Shown here: one piece after another, positions 34,301 to 46,460 of the stretch | Layout: every line of letters starts with the position of its first letter | Numbering within the stretch: position 1 is the stretch's first letter | DNA from: Nageia nagi | Lineage: Eukaryota > Pinophyta | Direction of reading: 5' to 3' | Length of the DNA: 64,000 bases | NCBI GenBank assembly: GCA_050084985.1 | Contig: JBITNC010000001.1 | Span: 95,790,001-95,854,000, forward strand | Made by a program: the position numbers and the translations under genes | The notes under the pieces: model-generated | Told to the model about the DNA's origin: nothing | The model's input: the letters and a program-made list of their open reading frames with translations, nothing else | The model's database searches: none

Positions 34301-34815
34301 AAGCAAGTGAACAAGAGGCTGAACGACCTCTCTAATGAAAAGCTACAGTCTTATAATATTGGTGATCGAGTGGAGCTCATGTCGGCAATTGATTACCCAA
34401 TGAGGGGGAAATGGGTTTGTTAGGAGATCAAGGGTAATGTCCTGTGCCGAACATAAGAAATGGAAAACTTGAAGTTAGATATTCAGGGATTAAATGCATC
34501 CAGAATCCCAGAGTTATGGAGAAGTGACGGCTCGCTTGTCTCTGAAGCTGAGTTTTTGAGGGTCTACAGAGCAGGATTCAAAGCATTGATGATATTGATA
34601 CGCTCTTGGTTTCATTTGATGAAACCAATTTGATAAATTTTTTTGATTCTTTGGTGAATGGTGACTTTCACATTCAACAATTGTTGAGAAAATATGCTCA
34701 TGTGTCTTATGAAATTTTGAACACTACAGCTTTAGCCCATGCAAGGCTAAAGGATTTTTTCGGGATCCCCACAAACTGGAGTAAGGTTCAGCAACTCTTG
34801 AATATACAGAAATGA
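31324..34815 (+). pseudogene. Extra ORF downstream of integrase
   Basis: About 1,150 codons on the sense strand, starting MSLGSSVKIARKI at 31324. Frame 1 (31324-32280) is globular and hydrophobic, frame 0 (about 32280-32420) reads VMDWVFSMEYTRQMDYIDSK, frame 2 follows to about 34560, and frame 1 resumes to 34815. The middle is acidic (about 32860-33040), then basic with a likely nuclear signal (PPPLKRRRKNP, about 33100), then Pro/Ser-rich. From about 33800 to 34350 a heptad-like Leu/Ile pattern predicts coiled coil (ELTRLEVKYSKL). Fourteen in-frame stops occur, thirteen TAG or TAA. Extra ORFs are known in Tat elements; this protein's role is unknown to me. Confidence 0.7.
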
Positions 34816-34903
34816 AGTCTGATTCATTGATTCATTCTAATAAGATTTTGGGTTCTAAAATTTCTTCATAATTGGTGAAATTTTCCCACAGATGTCACCA
34901 AAA
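34816..34903 (+). other. 3' end before LTR, no clear polypurine tract
   Basis: The bases before the 3' LTR read CACAGATGTCACCAAAA, with only a short purine run. The nearest good purine tract (ATGAGGGGGAAATGGG) lies about 500 bp upstream at about 34399. The polypurine tract is therefore weak or decayed. Confidence 0.4.
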
Positions 34904-36236
34904 TGTATATCAATACATAATCGTTACTCCAAGGTCCTTCTAAAACTATGATCACTTCCGGAGGTGACGTATACTAAGCATAATCATAATGGGTTTTAAG
35001 AACCATTTTTGAAAGTAATTACATTATGATGAAAGAAGAAAAGCCCCATGAAGTTAATGTTGAGTAACTCGGAGCCCGAAAGAGATGACATCAATGATTT
35101 CTGACCTTAACCCAAAACCGGATCTCGAAAGAGATGAGGTCAGCAAGGAGTGATTGAATACCTGGAGCCAATAAGTAGAATATTTTAGAATGAAGAGATG
35201 AGGTCAGCAAAAGGGTTATCGAAAATCCATAATCAGTAAAGTGAAGCATTCCGAAAGTATGAAGATGACATCATGGGGAAAACAATGTCCACATTCTTGA
35301 ATGAAACCGGATCCGGAAGCGATGAGGTCAGCAAAAGGGTTATCAAATACCTAGAGCCAGTAAAGTGAAGCTTTCCAAAAATATGAAGATGACATCATGG
35401 GGAAAACAATGTTCACATTCTTGAATGAAATTGGATCCCGGAAGCGATGAGGTCAGCAAAAGGGTTATCGAATAGCCAGAGCCAATAAGTAGAATATCCC
35501 GGAAGAGACGAGGTCAACGAGAGGTGAGATCATAATTATCAAGAAGCCATATCATCTGCAATCTGCCCAATTTTTGTAACATTCTGCCAAGTGGCGTATG
35601 TAGGTAGTATCAGTTAAAAGAAGGCTAGAATCTTGAAGCTATTTTTTTTGTAAACATTTCTGTTCTACAATTCTTGTAACTGTTGTTACTTCAGTATAAG
35701 TAAGGAATAAACAAAGGAAAAAGGGTCGGAAGCCCTAGTATTGCTCTTTACATTTGTTCTCGAAGACCTGTAGTTTTTCATCAGTAATATGATACCATCT
35801 TGACCTTTCTTGACTAGCACTCGTAATTGTTATTCTTAATTAGGTTACATTGTGGCAGCTTGGCGTGTTTCTTGAATGATAATTATGAGCTGTTCGTATA
35901 ACTGTGTCTGCATATATGGTAGAGTAAAGCTGGGAAACTATTAGAGAGTGAGAGCTTGTACCGTAGCTGCTACACTAGATTCAGACCAAGGTTTCACACA
36001 CTATGAAAGCCCATGCTGAACTAGTGATTTACCTTTGCTTTCTCTCTTGTTACCCTAAGCCTTTTGCTTAAATTCCTCACACTCTACTCCTTTTATTTTC
36101 TTTCCTGTTACTTCTCCTACACCCAATGTATAAGGAACTGGCCTTCTCCGAAGATCAGACTGTCACCATAGTCTGTTCTTGATTTACTTTGGTTAAGATT
36201 GTTCATGGCGCATATATTACACAATCCTAATCAACA
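34904..36236 (+). repeat. 3' LTR
   Basis: Begins TGTATATCAA and ends CTAATCAACA. Collinear with the 5' LTR apart from point changes, a 1-nt indel and a 53 bp segment (about 35698-35750) following CAGTATA that the 5' LTR lacks. It carries the same U3 tandem repeats. It contains in-phase TATA-like CAGTATAAGTAAGG. Confidence 0.92.
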
Positions 36237-36241
36237 CTTGG
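36237..36241. other. Target site duplication, right (CTTGG)
   Basis: Exact match to the CTTGG at 23525-23529, after which the tandem unit continues. Confidence 0.9.
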
Positions 36242-36671
36242 CTATAACTCAATTGTAACTATTGTGTGAAAAAGAAGTGAAGGGCCCTAATAATATTTAC
36301 TAACACCTTTTATATCATTTTTACAAGTCATAACAAATATATCTCATAGTGTCAACATGAATCCATGCATTTTGAGTGTATTTAAGAAGTTAAAGTTTTC
36401 ATGTTTGTTTAAATTCTCTAGACTATTTTTATGTATATAATCTTAATAACTCAAAGTTTTTCCAAAGATAAAATACAAACGTATTTGAATCGGGTTGATC
36501 ATATGAACTATTCCCAATAGGTATCCAAAATCATTCATAAGAAGGATATATATGCATTGATTTTTATAATATTAATACATTATTTGGTTATTAATTAAGT
36601 TTATTATCTTCTCCTATGTGTATATTTTTGAAAATAACTTTATAGCTTGTATTTATGATATTACTTTTACA

Positions 36672-38208
36672 TTATTCCACTAATCCAATTACATATTCCA
36701 TGCCTTAATTTCAACATTAACATTCAATAATAACATCAAAACCTCCTAGTATTAAAATACTATTACTTCCATGCCTATCAGCTATATACCTACATAACAT
36801 AGGCCTTACCAAGGTGTCCTAATTAATTGATTCCTTTATTAGAAAAAAAAACATGGTACAATGAATCATTTCTTACACATCCAGCTCTTCATAGATGAAT
36901 TGTTAGAGCTTGTCCACTTGAGTGATAATATTTTTGAGTCCTTATAAAATTTTACCTCATAAATGACCCTATATCCTTGACTATAATGTCCCTACTCACC
37001 CAAACCTTCTTCATTGAGCTTCTAACACTTACTCTAGTTAGAGAACTAAGGGGGTGAAGTCCAAGGATTCACACAAATCCTCTTTTTAAAGCCAATTTTC
37101 CTTTGTGTAATGAGTTTGCTACCATCCTTCTACCTCCTTCATAGTATTTATTTTTAGTTTACTACCATACATACCCAACTCTTCACCTCCTTTCTCCTCT
37201 TGCTCTAGTATTGGCAAGAAATCATCAAGGTCTCTCATCCATCCCTATTTCTTGTCCATGTGTTTAGCCACAACCAAAAATAGACCTTGATGAAGTGTAA
37301 ATTTTTTCTCACTTTATGGAAGTCATAAACAACATTCTCCATCTCCTTGAATAAGAAATAATGCATATTTACCCTCTTCCTCCACCTCATTTGATTCAAG
37401 ATTGTCTAGGTGATAGCCTCTTACCCATGTCATTTGGGTGTCCAACATGATATAGTTCATGATTATGCTAGCCACCACTAGCCAAGATTAAGGCAATTCC
37501 TTCCTCAAAATGTATTTCCCATCCCACTAAATATTCTCATTAGTGGTCAAAAAGCCTACTTCAGTATGTTGAGGGATGTTTCTCCTTATGGATCTTGAGC
37601 CCATCATCCGATAAGCTTGAAATCTTTGCCAACACCACTGAAGAAATCTCAAACATGAAGGAATACACAGTAACACATCCTTCTACCTAACTACTCATCA
37701 TTTGATGGAAAATGGCTACATAATATTCTTCATAGAGTTCTAGGAATCCCCAATAGCATAAATTCTTCAAGACCTCCTATACATCATCACTAATAAGGAG
37801 TTTGGCAGGCTTCGAGCATAAATCCTTATGCCCTCTATTTGAACCTCCTAATTGGCTTTCCATATTAAAACCAAACCTCTCTACATATGGATTAAAAATC
37901 TCTTTCTTCATAAGTTGATGCCACCTCCAAAATGGATCTCTTAAAATATTGAGCTACTCCTTCCACCACCTTGATGTCCAATCCTCACTTGAAGCATGCT
38001 TTATTACCTGGTATTGCTTCCAACATAATTGCTTCTCTCATGCATCTAGATGCACTCTCCAAATTACCAAGCCATATTATACTACATGCAAGGAGATATG
38101 ACCTTATCATTTACTTCTACCTGGCCACATCACACTTGTCCCATAACTTCTAATGATCTCTCCCATCCACCTCCCATGGATATTCTTTCTTTTACAATAC
38201 CACACACT
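36672..38208 (-). pseudogene. Decayed retroelement-like ORF fragment in copy B
   Basis: Copies A and C have about 650 bp of unit sequence here. Copy B instead has 1.54 kb of different, less AT-biased sequence. On the minus strand, long near-open stretches read NPYVERFGFNMESQLGGSN (about 37890), LYEEYYVAIFHQMM (about 37725) and VLAKISSLSDDGLKIHKEK (about 37610). The region around 37440-37380 adds MTWVRGYHLDNLESNEVEEE. It looks like one protein of 300 or more residues broken by several stops. I do not recognise the family. The length and setting suggest an accessory or gag-like retroelement ORF. No terminal repeats or target duplication found. Confidence 0.45.
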
Positions 38209-41200
38209 TAAGGGATATAATTATCCTAAGGTAATTTCCTATTTTTCATATGAAATAATTAAAATATTAAAAAAAAAGAACTTGAAACATAAAAATAATT
38301 TTGACAAAGAAAATCAACATTCTAATCACATCTATAGTCATTGATGAATTAAGCAACTTCATATTGGTTGAATATGTGTGGGGTTGTTTGTTAATCCCCT
38401 TAAACATTTTTTTTTATTCCAAAATTCTCTTTTGGTAATGATAATATTACAACATGTGGACTATTTCTATAGGTACCATTGATTCCTTTAAAAAGAAAAT
38501 CTTAGAAAATCTCACTAATTACAATTTTGATAAACATTTAGTTAAAATAAAGGATCTTTACATTGGTAAGATATTTTCAAAGAGTATATTTGATGTATTC
38601 AAGAGGAATACTAGGAATTATAAACATAATACATTGTATAAAGGGGTGTCATCTAATATTATATATGGAAATATAATGTAAATAGATAATGAATGGTCAA
38701 CTTATGACATAAATCTCTATGATAGTTTTATAGGGATAAAATAAACTCATAAACAAGGTTAGACATAATAATTCCTTGATTTTATCATAATCATGTATTT
38801 AAGAGGAATGTGGGTTTATGCAGGAAGATCTATGATAGGATGAAAAATACTTGTAATATAGCTCAACAAAATATTATCAATATATATTTTTAGGGTTTAC
38901 CATGATATCCAAGATGAAAACTTCTTGAATTGGTTCAGATCCTATTTCACTTAGGTTTTGATAAGGAAAGAGTATGATATTAAGAAGAATAAATTGATTT
39001 TACCTTAGTTTAATTTCAAACTTATAAGCTCATAAGTCATTAGATGCTTTAGATTTAACAAAGCTATTGTAGTCTTCATCAATATCTATTCAAAGTAAAA
39101 CTAGTTGCATGTCTAAATTTTGATATATTGATTTTATTTGCCAAGGTCTTATTTACTATTTATCAATAAATGAATGGAACATTTAAATAGGAATCTACAA
39201 AATCAAATATTAAAAATATTTAATAATAAAATAGTTTTATCAATATTAATCAAGATGATCATTTTAATTCAATATATAAGATACAATACAATAGGAAACA
39301 TCATAACATTAATGGTCGAATCCACCAAGTGGAATTGAATCAAGGTAGGGGATGATTAAGAAATAAAACATAAGATATGAGCTCTATACAAAGGAGTACA
39401 ATCCCAACTAGACTACTTGAAACTATTACAAAACATTGTTATAATGGATGCCTAAAGTATTTAGAGGATTATAAGATAGATAAAAGATATTCAAGGATCA
39501 ATTTGTTAACATAAAAATAATTAAGTCAACCAAAGGAAATTATAGGAATTCAATTGGTTTAAATAGATCTAAGTCTTGTCTCATTGAATTAAAGTTCATA
39601 GTCAAATCGAGAGAGGAAGTAGATGGGTAAGAATTATCTTTGATCTACAAAGTAATTGAGAGGAATAAAAATGAATCAAATGTAGTTTGTGTAGTCAGTA
39701 AGTAGTAGGGTAGGTGCTTATGAGAAATTGAATATAAAGTTATTTGATCATTACCAACATTATTTCATATCAATAAGAGTACGAAAAAAAAAATCTAAAT
39801 CTATCTGTATAAATATATTTAGATAAATTGGTTGTCAAAATTGACTTTCCACATTTATCTTTTGATATAGAGAAGGAATACCCCTCACTTTACTTATGTC
39901 TCAAATTGACACAAGGTAGTTCAATCTCAAGTCAATTGTTTTATTTTATACTTATTTTTAATAATAAGAATAATATTAAATTTAATCCACATTAAATGCC
40001 AATTTAACTTTTAATATCATAATTAATACTATTTTTTATAAGGTAAATTGAAGGAAGTTTTTATACAAGGGATCCAAAACCTATATTTACAAAATTATGT
40101 TAAAAAAATATATCAAAATTGTTTTAATTTATAATCATTACTTGGAGAGAAATAATCATCATATGAGGTGCTCCTTCATAATTTTTTAAAGAACGTGTTT
40201 CTCTAGCTATAGTCTCAATTATGAGTGTCAATAGAATTCATACCTTTGGGGCTATATGCAAATTGTGATGAGGATGATGAGCTAGTCTAACTCCACTTAG
40301 GAACCTCATATTTTCCTATAACATGGGGCAACCATGTAACCAATGTTAATAATACTTGTTAGGGGATTGTCCATACATGTATCTACATTAATCTCATAAT
40401 TTATTATTGGAGGAATTAACCATATTAGTTTTGTAATAAAGCCTCTTATTGATGAGTTTGCCAACCTCCATCATCATAACTTCATTTAAAAAATCCAAAG
40501 AAAGATTAGATGGGATAATTAATGCTATATTCAATATTTAAGTCAATATTATACCATTAAATATTGCTTTTAATTTTAATGTTATATTTTAATATTATGT
40601 GTAAGTTCCAATTCCTTTACATGTATAGAAAGTTTTTAATTTTGAATTTATCCTCTAAGAACCAAATGGAAAATTTATCTCACAAAATCCAAATCATATC
40701 AGGAAAAACTTAGTTATTTACAAAAACTAGTGCTTGAATAATAAAAAAAATATTGAGAACCCAATATCAAGTGGTAAGGGAAAGAAAGGTCTTAAGCTTC
40801 ATAGTCCAACTCAAAACATGATTACTAGGAACCATAGAAAAGGAAAATTGGTGTATGTATTGAACCAAAATAGGGAAAACCCTCTAACTAGGAGATAAAA
40901 TAAAGAGAGGTAGTAACAAAAATAGCTAATGGAATTGAATCCATTCTAAATTTGATGGAAAGAAAATACCCACCAAAGATAAGAAATGAAAGTGTTATCT
41001 TGGAACATAAGAGGACGCAATGCCCCTTCACTATTGGAAGAGCAATTCACATCTCAAGGAGACTATGGAGAGAAAGAGCTCTTAGATTCATCTTAGAAGG
41101 ATGTGATTTCTTCCCAATACTCACCCTCTCAAGGAGAAACCTATATTAGTGAAGACGTTGTAGCATATTGAGTCCAAAAGAGATATGTGGGTAGATCACA

Positions 41201-42700
41201 TGTTGGAAGTTTCTAAGTAAAGTTCTTTAGATATGAAAGGAGTAACAACTTGTTAGTCTTTCTTACAATTGTCTTAGCTATATATTTTTACAAATTTTAT
41301 GAATCAATTTGGAGTTCAAATGTAATACATATCACTCTTCTTGTAAAACGTTTAGGGACCTTTCAACATCCCTTCTTTAAAACTTAATAAGAAAAATATT
41401 TTAATGTTATGTGTAGTATTTTAATATTCATTTTTGGTGTTTATAAGTTTACTACCCATGATATCATTATTTGCTAGCCATATAAATAGAAATAAAATAT
41501 TATTGTACTAAAGAAAATATCATTATAATATTATCCTAGAAAATATATTGAAGGACTTGTAGAATTGAGAAGTTTTCCTTTGAAGTGGAATTGGAGCCAT
41601 TTCTTCTTTATAGAATTCCATATGGTGCTTCCCTATCTTAAGGTTCATATTCAATGTATTATTCTCTCTTGTTGATTGTTCTATTACAATTATTTATAAA
41701 TGTTACATATTATTATAATTATTGGTTGGTTTATGACAAGTGGTACTAGAGAATGGATCTTGGTTATTTGAAGATAAAAAAATAATATCATTTTCCCTTT
41801 GGAGGACCAAGTAAAATATAGATATCTCACTCATGATTAAGTTTTCTTTTTTTTCATGAAATTTAGAGGGTTAACAAAAAAAACATACTCATAAAGTTGC
41901 ACTCCAATTTTCAAACAAATTGGATATATTGAAAAAATTATAAATATTTTAAGTTTTATAGTAAATGTGTTCCCTAAAGCACAAAATAATAAGTTCATTT
42001 GTATATCAATGCATTCTTCATTAGACTATATCTTTTAGTGGAAGTATTGTAGTGCATAACAATTACTAGTTCAATTTGAAGAGAATTATGAGAGCTTGAA
42101 ATAAAGGGATCATTCATCAAATGCTAAGAGTAATTTTTAAAGCTATGATTTTATGAGGTTGAGTAATATTTTTTATGAAATTTATCTTATGAAAAAATTT
42201 AGAATTTTATCGGCCTATATCGTTTAGAAGAAGTGTCATAGTTTAGTAATTTATGGTTGTTTCGAAGAGAACTTCAAGAGCTTCAAATGAAGGTTTGTTT
42301 TATCAAATTTTGAGAATTATGAAGTTATATATTTTGAAGCTTAGATAGTTAGCTTATAACTTAATAGGGTATGAACTATAAAGTACAAGCTAGTACCTAA
42401 ATATTTGCTCAAAAATATTTTTATTTTTTCGATTCCATAAAGATACCTAATTTAAAAATTAAAAAGGCAAACATATGTATAGCTGCAAAATATTTAAGAA
42501 ACAAAATTTGGTAAGTGTTCAATGCAAAATAACAAAAATGAATAATGAATCAAGATGAAAGTTTATGAATCTACTCATTGAAAATTATTTATAAACTGAA
42601 TGCTTATAATGAAAAAAAGTATTTGCTCCAAAATTTAGAAGAAAAAAAAATGAATTAACTTTCATTATAAATCCTTTAATATTGATGGTTAAAAAGTGCA
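38209..42700. other. Tandem-unit arm, copy B, no gene seen
   Basis: Collinear with 4220-8590 in copy A. Short plus-strand frames (38153-38344, 38454-38681, 40952-41149) have no counterpart open in the other copies. Confidence 0.55.
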
Positions 42701-42719
42701 TAAAAAAAAAAAAGAAATT

Positions 42720-43310
42720 ATTTTTTTTAGTAGATCTTACAACTAATTAAAACTTCATCAACAGAATTTGACATAATGTTTGCATCTTTTAAACATGGAA
42801 AAGTTAAAACTTTATGATGGTGAGAAATTAATTCATTCGATGATTTCAAACTAGTGTGATAGGATCACTGTAATCTTAGGAAGGAAGCGACAGCTTGTCC
42901 TGTTTCTATTTAAAAACATTAATTAAGAACAATGATTGTTCTCCATATTCCAAATAAACCGAATGGCTCCATAGATTTGTCAGAAAATAATAGGTCCCTA
43001 GATTCGTTGCTTGAGATCTAGAAAAGGTGATATGGCATATTGAGAATGAATTACTCTAGTTTCTTGTCTTCTCTATATTGTTAGCAGTCGTATGATAAAC
43101 ACATTTGAGCAGATAAATCCAGACAGTGTTGAGTGTCCATCCGTGTGTGACTTGTCATGTAGTAAAGGGAATGAGTGCCAGAATCCAGATACGTCCAGAT
43201 CAAGAAAGCTTCACAGCGATCATATAGGGGAGATGAATGTGTAGGCGACAAAATTATGTACCAACTTTGTACTGGGTAGTGATGGATTTGGACGTTGAAA
43301 CTATTATCAT
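42720..43310. other. Highly conserved block of the tandem unit, copy B
   Basis: Same block as 8600-9230 and 55165-55800. Copy B keeps two segments that A and C both lack: about 25 bp after AAAATAATAGG (42985-43025) and about 20-30 bp around GTGTGTGACTTGTCATG (43144-43175). It ends earlier, before the CAGCTGGCC part. Confidence 0.6.
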
Positions 43311-43801
43311 TTGATATATGTTATCTATCTTTGAAGGAACATGTGTGTTCAAGTGGACCTTTCTAAGGATCAAAGAGTTTTTTGTCTATAAGTTGGGAAT
43401 ACTTGCATTCTTTAGAAGGTTGTGGGTGCCTTTTGGAATACATGTTATCATTGTTAATTTGTGATCTAAAAGATTAAGGATCATCTTTTCATAGAGGATT
43501 ATTTCAATCTATATCATTCAATTTCATCTTTGATCTTTGTTATTCCTACATAAGTAAATAATGGAGGCTAAGATGAATGCACAATCATTTCTAACCACAA
43601 AATAAACATGTAAATGTTGTTACTCTATATGTCTCCCTAAGAAACCTTTGACTCTTTCAGCTCTCTTGCTTTTCCTACACTCTTAGCTTATCCCAAACTT
43701 TCAATCCCTCTACCACCTCAACCCCTTTAACCTTCTACTTCCATCTTCTTATATCCCCACCCTACCATCTCTGCTACTTCTCGGACCATCATTGTTTTCT
43801 C

Positions 43802-44224
43802 TAAAGAGTCTTATCTAAATCTATTCTGAAATTATAGTGCAGAAACGAATTTATCAAAACACAACAATCTCACAAACACAAGGAATACATGATATTTACC
43901 TTGATTCACCTAGTGTGGGCTACTCCAATATGTTAAGAGCTTCTTCTTTTTCTATATTATTGGTTACAATGAATAGTACAATACATCATAATTGGCTTAT
44001 TACAATAAATATATAGGAAAACTCTCAACCCTAAACCACAATGTGGTATTAGAAAACCATGGGCTAAACTACCCATCCTCACACTTAGACAAAACCTTAG
44101 AAATCCCATTAACGATCATGTGAAAATAGGCGAATCTCAAGTGAATCCCCAAAAATATTTTCTTGGGGCCAAGGTAGGGGCCAATGTATAGTACTTCCTC
44201 TATAAACATGAGCCATATCCAACA
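43802..44224 (-). mobile_element. Solo LTR in copy B
   Basis: A 423 bp insertion flanked by TTCTC on both sides (43797-43801 and 44225-44229). On the minus strand it begins TGTTGGATATGGC and ends CTCTTTA, the terminal CA having become TA. The minus strand has a GTTTATAGAGG TATA-like signal near 44203. Copies A and C lack it and read TTTTCTCG(T/C)CAAG. Confidence 0.85.
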
Positions 44225-44539
44225 TTCTCACCAAGTTTATCAACCATATATTAATATTCAAATGGACCCTTAAGTTCTCAATCCTCAATGATTATCCAAC
44301 ACTTGTGCAACCTAGCTTGAGCTAGAGAAAGTTCTCCTCTAAAGAATCATCACCAAGCATACTTCCTTCAAGAGAGCTATGATTGCTTTATTTTAAACAT
44401 GTTTCAATCTCTCATGGATTTGGAGGATGAAAAGATAATCTATGGATCTATATGATCCTTAATGATATCCCATGATATTTCTATCATGAAATATCAAAGA
44501 GTTGATGGACGAAATGCTTAGTATAAAAAAATTATCCAA

Positions 44540-46460
44540 CATAACTCATTATTATGGAAATTTCAATTACCACTACCTTTAGGAAGTTAAAGTTATAGAT
44601 TTTATTTTGGAGGATATATGTAACTTTATTTGGCTAGATAATCACTTTTATGTTGCTAGTCATTCTCTTAGGTGAGGAGGAGCCATACTTTTCATGCAAT
44701 TTCAATGGAATTTCCATTTTATTGTTTGGGGAGTAGATCCATCCAATTATGCCATATGGATTCTTATAGAAATTAATGGGAAACCATCTAGTATAGTTAA
44801 TGTTTATGCTATAATAATGCTTACAATAGATGTAATATATGGAAATGATTTATTTTTCTCTATATCCCATGCAATGTGGGTCCTATGTGGTGACCTTAAT
44901 ATGATTGAGAGGGGATTTGATAAAGTCAACCATCTTCTGATGATATGTATTATAGAGTACTGGGAAGCTTGGTAATTAATGAAGAATAAACTAGATTTAT
45001 CATATTTTACTTATTTCTTTTTGCCTTATGATTTCCCTAACCATTTATGGTTCATGTTTTCTAACCTTAAAATTGTTTTCTTTAGAGTTATGAAACATCT
45101 TGATTAGGCTATGTTGTCTAATCAATAATTCTCCCAATTTTCTCAGCTTTTCAATTCTGCATCCTTTATTGAAGCCATCTTAGATACCATCAACTCTCAT
45201 CATGCTCACACCATTTTTGTCAACCTTAGCTTTCCTTTTCATGTCAATTTAAGTTGTGAATGTATACTAACAATTCATTTCTCCATCATCCATCATAGTT
45301 ATTCATATTTGTATATTTTAGAACCTTTTTCCTTAACCTATTTGAGATATTGGATGGATTGAATTATGGAACAATGCCATTCATTGAACAACTTATATCT
45401 CACAAATTCTTGGGTGGAAGTTGGCTAGGATAAGATGATATTTTATTTCTATTTTTAAGTTCTTTAAAGCTTCTCTTAATCTTAAATATTTCCCTTTAAA
45501 TGTCTTTCTAGAAGTACATGTGGTCAAGTTGCAACATAAACTAAAATGAGCTAAATTATCCTTCTTGATTACAAAAAGCTCTCTTTGGAAGGTAAGTTCT
45601 AGATTTATTCGAAGGTGCTAGCTACCACTAGTCATGTTTACTATATTTATGGGTACCATCTAAGGCCAACTACTAAGAGTTAGTAAATATTTTATAGGAC
45701 TTCTTATGATCAATTTATTCTTGAAAGGTTAAGGTTTTCACCTAGTGGCTTTGGTTATTTACTACCTTCCCAAATTTTTAGGGGTATGAGTCTCCTTGAC
45801 AATAAATTTCAAATCATGAAACTCTATGTCAAATGGATCATTAGAGTATTAAAGGAGGGCGAGCCTTGAAAATTTCTCATCTATTGTTTCATCTTTACTA
45901 TCTCCCCCTTTGATCATAAAGATTGAAAAGGGTTAACTTTTCCTTTATTGTTGATAGCAATAGTTTCTATCAAAATGTTAGGTTCATTTATTCTCAAAAT
46001 TATTTTCCTAGCTTGAGAGGCTATTAAGCTTTAGCTTAGATAGAAAGGTAATGATTTTAGGAATAGGTTATCCATAAATGTCCTCAATCTTTGGTGGTCC
46101 CCTATTTTAACCCTATAGGAAAATCCATTTGCCCAAGTATATGGATTCATACACAAAGGTTTTAATTCGAACATTGGATTGAATTCCTTAAGATAATTTT
46201 AAGAATAATTTCAAATTTAAAAGTTTAGATAAGAAACATTTGGAATCATCAATGAATACAAACTTAATTACAACTACACAAACTAGGCATCTATTCTTAG
46301 AGACCCTAGTGGAAGTATTGGATATGGTATGTTGATATACTTATACATAACTAGATGGCCATACAAGGTTACTCACGTGGAGAAAAATAATGAGAGACAG
46401 GGTCTTCATTCTTCTAGGTCTCTTTAGGCCTTCGAGTTTTAGATAATTTGTATCTCCTAC
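44540..46460 (+). pseudogene. Old LINE ORF2 remnant, copy B
   Basis: This is the best-preserved copy of the unit's own LINE. The frame 44694-44975 holds AIWILIEINGKPSSIVNVYA and VLCGDLNMIERGFDK, the endonuclease strand with the GDxNM motif. Further down, broken frames give FGYLLPSQIFRGMSLLDNKF at about 45770 and VKWIIRVLKEGEP at about 45845, typical of the region after the RT in plant LINEs. Near 46075 LSINVLNLWWSPILTL also fits that region. The RT palm itself is missing. Confidence 0.7.

Larger units (their letters stand above)
23530..36236 (+). mobile_element. Complete Tat-like Ty3/gypsy LTR retrotransposon
   Basis: This 12,707 bp element has two LTRs (1281 and 1333 bp), a 5 bp target duplication, and interior domains in this order: gag, protease, archaeal-type RNase H, RT, degenerate RNase H, integrase, extra ORF. 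RT-RNase H-integrase order makes it Ty3/gypsy. A second, archaeal-type RNase H and a long extra ORF place it in the Tat group by known family features. The internal reading frame switches through 2, 1, 0 and back to 2, and carries about 29 in-frame stops, so it is inactive as it stands. By hand count the LTRs differ at about 60 positions (near 5%), mostly transitions, so the insertion is old but far younger than the tandem duplication. Confidence 0.92.

Noticed and set aside
25133-34815. Reassigned genetic code with TAA/TAG read as Gln
   Set aside because: The pattern is striking, but frameshifts, TGA stops and lost catalytic residues show ordinary decay, and the host signals are those of a plant. 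Deamination of CAG and CAA explains it.
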